Shown: positions 58,829 through 64,000 of the stretch, one piece after another
Layout of the letters: each line of letters starts with the position of its first letter
Numbering within the stretch: the first letter of the stretch is position 1
Origin: Methylomarinovum caldicuralii
Lineage (GTDB): Bacteria > Pseudomonadota > Gammaproteobacteria > Methylococcales > Methylothermaceae
Assembly (NCBI RefSeq): GCF_033126985.1
Contig: NZ_AP024714.1
Span: forward strand, 248,001 to 312,000
Direction: 5' to 3'
DNA: 64,000 nt
Made by a program: the position numbers and the translations under genes
Notes under the pieces: model-generated
Databases searched by the model: none
Told to the model about the DNA's origin: nothing
The model's input: the letters and a program-made list of their open reading frames with translations, nothing else

Positions 58829-59470
58829 ATGAAACCGGTTTCCATGCTCCGGACCGCACTGTTGGTCCTGCTGTTGGCCGTCCCGCTCCAGGGGTTTGCG
58901 GTTGCGGCCGACCGTATCGGCGCCCGCTGGGACGAAATCACCTACCACTGGCCCAAGGCCCGGCGTGAGGCCGGCCTGACCCGGCTACTGGCGGAAATCC
59001 GCGCCCTGCGGCAACAGCAGCCGGATCAGGCTGATCTTCTCATCTGGGAAGCGATCGTCACCGTCAGCCGCGCGAGCCTGTCCCCGAACCTGTCCGTTCT
59101 CGGGCAACTGCAGCAGACCCGCAAGCTGCTGGAGCGGGCCATCGCCCTCGACCCCCGGGCCCTCGACGGAGCGGCCTATCTGACCCTGGCCTGCCTGTAT
59201 TACAAACTCCCGGGTTGGCCGCTGTCCTTTGGCGACCGCGACAAGGCGGAAATTTATTTCCGCAAGGCCCTGGCGCTGAATCCGGACGGCATCGAAACCC
59301 ATTACTACTACGCCCGCTATCTTCACGACCGCGGCGAGACCGCAGCCGCCCAGGCCCATTTCGAAAAGGTGCTGCAGCTTTCCGGCGATCCCGACCAGCC
59401 CTATCTCGCACAGCGCCTGAAACGCAAAGCCGCCCAAAAGCTGGGCCGGCTGCTCGCATCCCGAAGCTGA
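58829..59470 (+). CDS. Exported TPR-repeat protein
   Basis: A 213-aa protein with a signal peptide (RTALLVLLLAVPLQGFAVAA) and a helical mature part. At least one clear TPR unit is present (AEIYFRKALALNPDGIETHY, YLHDRGETAAAQAHFEKVL) and a second is weaker (LLERAIALDPRALDGAAYLT). Probably a periplasmic scaffold. ATG 58829 was chosen because it starts the signal peptide; a perfect TATAAT lies at 58784-58789. Partner unknown; it converges on the porin gene. Confidence 0.82.
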   Translation: MKPVSMLRTALLVLLLAVPLQGFAVAADRIGARWDEITYHWPKARREAGLTRLLAEIRALRQQQPDQADLLIWEAIVTVSRASLSPNLSVLGQLQQTRKLLERAIALDPRALDGAAYLTLACLYYKLPGWPLSFGDRDKAEIYFRKALALNPDGIETHYYYARYLHDRGETAAAQAHFEKVLQLSGDPDQPYLAQRLKRKAAQKLGRLLASRS

Positions 59471-59483
59471 GGCCGGATACGAA

Positions 59484-59515
59484 AACGGCGCGGAACCGTC
59501 AGATCCCGCGCCGTT
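59484..59515. terminator. Intrinsic terminator between TPR and porin genes
   Basis: AACGGCGCGG and CCGCGCCGTT pair, followed on the plus strand by CTCTTTCTTC. It serves the plus-strand TPR gene and possibly the converging porin gene. Confidence 0.75.
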
Positions 59516-59538
59516 CTCTTTCTTCGCGCCGCGGAGGT

Positions 59539-60819
59539 TTAGAACATCACCACCACATCCACGGCGAACAGCAGCTGGTCGTCCTGGCTGCCATCGTCGA
59601 AGGGCTTGGTGTTTTCCGCCCAATCGTAGCGCACTTCGGGGCGGATCTTGGCCCAATGGGTCGGCTTGAAGTTGACCCCGAAGGTCATTTCGTAGAAGTT
59701 GGCGGATTTTCCGGGCCGCACCCCCTGACCGCCATAGAGGCTGGAGACGCGCGTTCCGCCCTCGTCCCGGAACCACTCCATGCGGGTGCCGAGCGAGACC
59801 ATGTCGTTGACATCATAGGTCAGGTAGCTGTTGACGCCGTACCAGTGGGCGTCGTCATCGGTACCCAGTTGTTCCTCCCAACCGTGGTCGTGCTGGAGGG
59901 TGAAGTGCAGCGCGTCGGTGACATCGTGGTTCAGCACGATGCTGTAGAGGGAACGCGTCAGTTTATCGGAGCGGCCGTTGTTGCCGACGATGGCTCCGTG
60001 AGTGGAGGTCAGGGCCAGCGACAGGGCGCCGGCGCCCTCGACGCCGTTGTCCCAGGTCAGGCCGCCGATGAAATTCCAGGCATCGTCGATGTCGGCGGTG
60101 AAGCTGTCCCAGCCGTTGACCGCACCGACGGTAATGCTGAGATTGTTGATGAGCGGCATGGAGAACAGCACCCCGGTGTGGGTGAAGGGTTCGCCGTACT
60201 GCATGGTATAAGCGTGGGAATAGAAGAAGTTGTCTGGCGCGGTGACCACTTCATTGCCGATGATGGTGTAGAAATGCCCCACTCTGGCGGTGATGCCGTT
60301 GAGCACCGGCGCATACACTTCCAGATAAGCCTGCGGCAGGGCCATCTTGTTGAGATTGTGCATCGCATTGGTGTTCCCGACCCATTTCTGCTTGCCGGCG
60401 TCGGAGACTTCCAGACCGAGCGCCTGGGTGAAGGGCGAGTCGGTACCGATCATAAAGTCCACCCGGCCACCGAGGTCCCAACCGCCGTCGGTGCTGACCG
60501 CCCGTTCGACGAACAGATTGACCTGGTTCAGCATCACGTGGTCGTAGCGGAAATTGAAAGTGACCGGATCGTTGAGATCGTTGCGCGGATCTTCGAAGTT
60601 GTGGGTATAGCCGAAGTCGATCCAGCCGCCGGCACGCAGTCCCAGGGATTTCATGAACTGGGTTTCATTGATGTCGTAGCCGGTCAGGGCCTCGACCACA
60701 CCGTCGGCGCTGTGAATCCGCTCCGGGATGACACCTTCCGTCAGTTCATGGGCGCCGGCACCGGTGGCGGCAGCCAGGGCGACGGCCAGGGCGGTGGGTT
60801 TGAAAACACGTTCGTTCAT
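59539..60819 (-). CDS. Outer-membrane beta-barrel porin, BBP2-like
   Basis: A 426-aa protein with a signal peptide ending AAATGAGA and a barrel pattern of alternating residues ending in an aromatic (VDVVVMF), as outer-membrane proteins do. Stretches such as GGWIDFGYTHNFEDP, NLFVERAVSTDGGWDLGGRV, ARVGHFYTIIGNEVV and HWAKIRPEVRYDWAENTKPF resemble the putative beta-barrel porin-2 (OmpL-like) family. AGAGAGGATC precedes the ATG. Its place next to amtB-glnK hints at uptake of a nitrogen compound or ions, but this is inference. Confidence 0.85.
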   Translation of the reverse strand: MNERVFKPTALAVALAAATGAGAHELTEGVIPERIHSADGVVEALTGYDINETQFMKSLGLRAGGWIDFGYTHNFEDPRNDLNDPVTFNFRYDHVMLNQVNLFVERAVSTDGGWDLGGRVDFMIGTDSPFTQALGLEVSDAGKQKWVGNTNAMHNLNKMALPQAYLEVYAPVLNGITARVGHFYTIIGNEVVTAPDNFFYSHAYTMQYGEPFTHTGVLFSMPLINNLSITVGAVNGWDSFTADIDDAWNFIGGLTWDNGVEGAGALSLALTSTHGAIVGNNGRSDKLTRSLYSIVLNHDVTDALHFTLQHDHGWEEQLGTDDDAHWYGVNSYLTYDVNDMVSLGTRMEWFRDEGGTRVSSLYGGQGVRPGKSANFYEMTFGVNFKPTHWAKIRPEVRYDWAENTKPFDDGSQDDQLLFAVDVVVMF

Positions 60820-60903
60820 CGTTCGATCCTCTCTGTTGTCAATTTTTCACAACCATTTGTTGCCTTTTTGCAAACCAGGATAGCAGCCAAACGGAATGCA
60901 CGC

Positions 60904-60925
60904 CAGGGGGACAGGCATCCCCCTG
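60904..60925 (-). terminator. Hairpin after amtB
   Basis: CAGGGGGA and TCCCCCTG pair around six bases, 14 bp past the amtB stop. It lacks a T-run on the minus strand, so termination is uncertain. Confidence 0.4.
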
Positions 60926-60939
60926 TGCTCGGATGAGGC

Positions 60940-62190
60940 TCAACGCCCGCTGCCGGTGAATTCCGGATAGGCCTCCATGCCGCACTCGGCGTAGTCGGCG
61001 CCGTTGTATTCGTCCTCGGGACTGAGACGGATGCCGACGGTCAGCTTGAGGACGTACCAGACGATGAAGCTGGCGGTAAAAACCCAGGCGAAGATGGTCA
61101 CGATGCCGATCAGCTGGGCTCCCAGCCTGGCGTCAGGGTTGGACAGGCACACCGCCAGCAGCCCCCAGATGCCGACCACACCGTGCACCGACAGCGCCCC
61201 GACCGGATCGTCGATGCGCAGCTTGTCGAACCCCATGATTGAGAACACCACGATGACGCCGCCGACGGCGCCGACGATCGTCGCCAGCAGCGGGGTGGGC
61301 GTGAGCGGTTCGGCGGTGATCGCCACCAGGCCGGCCAGGGTCCCGTTGAGCATCATGGTCAGGTCCACCTTGCCGAACAGCAGGCGGTCTGTCAGCAGCG
61401 CCGCCACGGCACCGCCGGCGGCCGCCATGTTGGTGTTGACGATCACCCGGGCCACGGCGTTGGCCTCCTCGACGTTGGAAACCTTCAGTTCCGAACCGCC
61501 GTTGAAACCGAACCAGCCCAGCCACAGAATGAAGGTCCCCAGGGTCGCCAGGGGCAGGTTGCACCCCGGTATCGGGTAAATTTCCCCGTCGGGGCCGTAT
61601 TTGCCGGTGCGGGGACCGAGCAGCAGCACCCCGGCCAGGGCCGCGGTCGCCCCGCACAGGTGCACCACGCCGGAACCGGCGAAATCCAGAAATTCCAGTT
61701 GATCCAGAAAACCGCCGCCCCACTTCCAGTAGCCCTGCAGCGGATAGATGAAACCGGTCATCACCACCGCGAACAGCAGGAAGGCGCTGAGCTTCATGCG
61801 CTCGGCCACCGCACCCGAGACGATGGACATGGCGGTGGCGACGAAGACGACCTGGAAGAAGAAGTCGGCCATCACCGAGTAATAGACTTCGCCGTTGCTC
61901 TTGAGCACTTCGTCGAGGGTGTGGTCCTCGCCGATCAGAAAACCGATGCCGGGCCAGACGGCATTGACCGCCGCATCGGGATACATGAGCTTGTAACCGA
62001 TCAGCAGATACATGATGCAGGCGATGGCATAGAGGGCCACGTTCTTGGTCAGGATCTCCACCGTATTTTTGGAACGTACCAGACCCGATTCGAGCATGGC
62101 GAAACCGGCGGCCATCCACATGACCAGCGCCCCCATGACCAGAAAATACAGCGTATCGAGCGCGTAGCTGACTTCTATCACTTTCTCCAT
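60940..62190 (-). CDS. amtB: Ammonium transporter
   Basis: Trimeric eleven-helix ammonia channel, 416 aa. Visible are AMLESGLVRSKNTVEILTKN, FLDFAGSGVVHLCGATAALA with the Asp and the first pore His, LGWFGFNGGSELKV, NTNMAAAGGAVAALL and VHGVVGIWGLLAV with the second pore His. No cleavable signal peptide is obvious. It follows glnK by 34 bp with GGAGGAAAAA before the ATG. GlnK is expected to plug the channel when ammonium is plentiful. Confidence 0.97.
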   Translation of the reverse strand: MEKVIEVSYALDTLYFLVMGALVMWMAAGFAMLESGLVRSKNTVEILTKNVALYAIACIMYLLIGYKLMYPDAAVNAVWPGIGFLIGEDHTLDEVLKSNGEVYYSVMADFFFQVVFVATAMSIVSGAVAERMKLSAFLLFAVVMTGFIYPLQGYWKWGGGFLDQLEFLDFAGSGVVHLCGATAALAGVLLLGPRTGKYGPDGEIYPIPGCNLPLATLGTFILWLGWFGFNGGSELKVSNVEEANAVARVIVNTNMAAAGGAVAALLTDRLLFGKVDLTMMLNGTLAGLVAITAEPLTPTPLLATIVGAVGGVIVVFSIMGFDKLRIDDPVGALSVHGVVGIWGLLAVCLSNPDARLGAQLIGIVTIFAWVFTASFIVWYVLKLTVGIRLSPEDEYNGADYAECGMEAYPEFTGSGR

Positions 62191-62224
62191 TTTTTCCTCC
62201 TGATGTTTGGTGCTTTACCGCCCC

Positions 62225-62572
<348 letters not shown>

Positions 62573-62603
62573 TCACTCTGATATTGACAGACAATCTAGC
62601 TGA

Positions 62604-62619
62604 TGCAGCTATCGTACCA
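62604..62619 (-). promoter_or_regulatory. Sigma-54 promoter of glnK-amtB
   Basis: On the minus strand TGGTACGATAGCTGCA fits TGGCACG-N4-TTGCA with GG and GC in place, 41 bp before the glnK ATG. Confidence 0.8.
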
Positions 62620-62669
62620 AAGGGAAACAATCCCGCTACGTGCGTGCCGCCGCTCTCCGCACACCCGGC

Positions 62670-62686
62670 TGCACCAGTCTGGTGCA
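62670..62686. promoter_or_regulatory. Perfect NtrC box between glnK and ntrB
   Basis: TGCACCAGTCTGGTGCA is a complete palindromic NtrC site. Its centre is about 85 bp before the predicted glnK start, nearly the distance of the nearer box at glnA. It also lies 66 bp before the ntrB ATG. Confidence 0.85.
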
Positions 62687-62751
62687 ACCGGGCCGTTCTC
62701 ATGCCCGGCACGATGCAAAATTTCAGGCATATATATTGCTTTCATTCCCGT

Positions 62752-63819
62752 ATGAACCCTGAAAACCTCTATCGCCAGATTCTGGACAACCTTGGCAATG
62801 CGGTGCTGCTGTTCGACCGCGGGCTGCGGCTGCGTTTTCTCAATCCTGCCGGGGAAATGCTGCTCGATACCAGCGTCGCCAAGGCGCTCGGCCAACCGCC
62901 CGCCCTCCTGTTCGGTTCCCTGGGACAACACCTCGCCCGCAACCTGAGAACGACGCTCCAGACCGGCGCGCCGCTGGTCGAGCGCCATGTGCCGCTCCAG
63001 CAGGGGGAACGCACCCAGACGGTGCATTGCACCATCACCCCTCTGTTCGAAGGAGACAGGGTCGCGGCCGCCATCGTCGAGATCGAGCCGGTGGAGAATT
63101 ACAGCCACCTTTCCCGCGACCACCAGGCCCAACACCAGCAGGCCGCCGTCAACCAACTGTTGCGGGGGCTCGCCCACGAAATCAAGAATCCGCTCGGCGG
63201 CCTGCGGGGCGCCGCCCAGCTCCTCGCCCAGGAACTGGACAGCCCCCAACTGCGCGAATACACCGATGTCATCCTCCAGGAAGCCGACCGCCTCGGCACC
63301 CTGATCGACCGTCTGCTGACGCCCCACCGACCACCCCGGAAACAGCGCCTCAACATCCATCAGGTATTGGAGCGGGTCCGCCAGCTGCTGGCGGCCGAAT
63401 ATCCGGCGCTGGCGTTCCACTGCGACTACGATCCCAGCCTGCCGCTTCTGGAAGGAGACTTCGACCAGCTCATCCAGGTGTTTCTGAACCTCGCCCGCAA
63501 CGCCGCCCAGGCCGTGGCAGGCGAGGGCGAAGTCAAACTGCGGACCCGCATCGAGCACCGCCTGACCATCCGCGGCCGAATGCACCGCCTGGTGCTGCGC
63601 GTCGACATTGCCGACAATGGCCCCGGCATTCCCGCCGAACTGGGCGAGCGGATCTTCTACCCCATGATCACCGGCAAGGCCGAAGGCACCGGCCTGGGGT
63701 TGTCGATCGCCCAGGCCCTGGTCACCCGCCACGGCGGCCTGATCGAATACCGCTCCCGCCCCGGCGATACCTGTTTCTCCGTCTATCTGCCCCTGGAGGA
63801 TTCCCCTCGTGAGCCGTGA
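62752..63819 (+). CDS. ntrB: Nitrogen regulation sensor kinase NtrB
   Basis: Cytoplasmic histidine kinase/phosphatase, 355 aa. It has an N-terminal PAS domain (ILDNLGNAVLLFDRGLRLRF), the H-box LRGLAHEIKNPLGGLRGAAQ, the N-box NLARNAAQAV, and nucleotide loops DNGPGIP and GTGLGLSIAQALV. P-II controls the balance of its activities. ATG 62752 gives the family length; the frame is open further upstream into the glnK promoter. The stop overlaps ntrC by 11 bp. Confidence 0.95.
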   Translation: MNPENLYRQILDNLGNAVLLFDRGLRLRFLNPAGEMLLDTSVAKALGQPPALLFGSLGQHLARNLRTTLQTGAPLVERHVPLQQGERTQTVHCTITPLFEGDRVAAAIVEIEPVENYSHLSRDHQAQHQQAAVNQLLRGLAHEIKNPLGGLRGAAQLLAQELDSPQLREYTDVILQEADRLGTLIDRLLTPHRPPRKQRLNIHQVLERVRQLLAAEYPALAFHCDYDPSLPLLEGDFDQLIQVFLNLARNAAQAVAGEGEVKLRTRIEHRLTIRGRMHRLVLRVDIADNGPGIPAELGERIFYPMITGKAEGTGLGLSIAQALVTRHGGLIEYRSRPGDTCFSVYLPLEDSPREP

Positions 63820-64000
63820 AATCTGGGTCATCGACGACGATCAGTCGATCCGCTGGGTACTGGAAAAAGCCTTGAGCAAGGCCGGCTTCAAAGTCTGTCC
63901 CTTTGCCGAGGTCTCGGAACCCGAGCGCCTGCTGCGCCACACCCGCCCCGACGTGCTTCTGACCGACATCTGCATGCCGGGCACCGACGGCCTGATGCTG
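63809..64000 (+). CDS. ntrC: Nitrogen regulator NtrC, N-terminal receiver (cut by window end)
   Basis: GTG 63809 opens a frame to the window edge. It reads IWVIDDDQSIRWVLEKAL and RPDVLLTDICMPGTDGLML, the receiver domain with the phospho-Asp in LLTDICMPG. The first 64 residues match the start of NtrC, the sigma-54 activator. The start overlaps the ntrB end, so the two are coupled. The ATPase and DNA-binding domains lie beyond the window. Confidence 0.93.
   Translation, partial: MSREIWVIDDDQSIRWVLEKALSKAGFKVCPFAEVSEPERLLRHTRPDVLLTDICMPGTDGLML

Noticed and set aside
60820-60900. Sigma-54 promoter before the porin gene
   Set aside because: A TGG..TTGC-like string is present but the GG-to-GC spacing does not fit.

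Overview
The window looks like a chromosomal segment of a GC-rich gammaproteobacterium. The evidence is a canonical proteobacterial dcw cluster, MetH, type I glutamine synthetase with NtrBC/GlnK/AmtB, TusA, and sigma-54/NtrC sites. A methanotroph-like (Methylococcales) or related lineage is plausible, but no gene seen here proves it.

Layout. 0-3.1 kb: the edge of a polysaccharide/glycan locus, with an AT-rich glycosyltransferase, a second glycosyltransferase and a SAM methyltransferase. 3.1-19.5 kb: a mobile-element pile-up lying mostly on the 3' side of a tRNA-Ser(CGA). It holds three 1456-bp IS4/IS50-like elements, each with its own 9-bp target duplication. It also holds one IS66-type transposase gene, an IS481-type gene split by an IS4 copy, an ISAs1 element with 17-bp inverted repeats, an IS5 remnant and a head-to-tail array of three 1987-bp group II introns. 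One passenger gene of unknown function and the broken start of a methyltransferase gene survive among them.

19.5-32 kb: metH; a small exported protein plus a membrane protein; a two-gene lipid locus (PlsC-like acyltransferase fused to an alpha/beta hydrolase, then an acyl-CoA synthetase), both genes frameshifted at C-tracts; a candidate FNR-dependent small RNA; the rpsF-rpsR-(DUF2232)-rplI operon; manA. 32-49.4 kb, all on the minus strand: the complete dcw operon mraZ-rsmH-ftsL-ftsI-murE-murF-mraY-murD-ftsW-murG-murC-murB-ddl-ftsQ-ftsA-ftsZ, nearly every junction overlapping, driven from a clear sigma-70 promoter with MraZ-type boxes. It makes lipid II from UDP-MurNAc and builds the divisome.

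49.5-55.1 kb: a SPOR-domain protein and a CPBP protease; gamma-glutamyltransferase; and a translationally coupled PP-loop/TusA/cation-efflux operon. 55.1-64 kb is dominated by nitrogen control: glnA, glnK-amtB and ntrB-ntrC (cut by the window end). NtrC boxes lie about 84 bp upstream of sigma-54 promoters at both glnA and glnK. Between them lie a LuxR regulator coupled to a GAF-GGDEF diguanylate cyclase, an exported TPR protein and a BBP2-type porin.

Most notable: the tandem group II intron array, the putative FNR-controlled sRNA at 28.5 kb, the acyltransferase-hydrolase fusion lacking its nucleophile serine, and a T6 frameshift site kept in all three IS4 copies.
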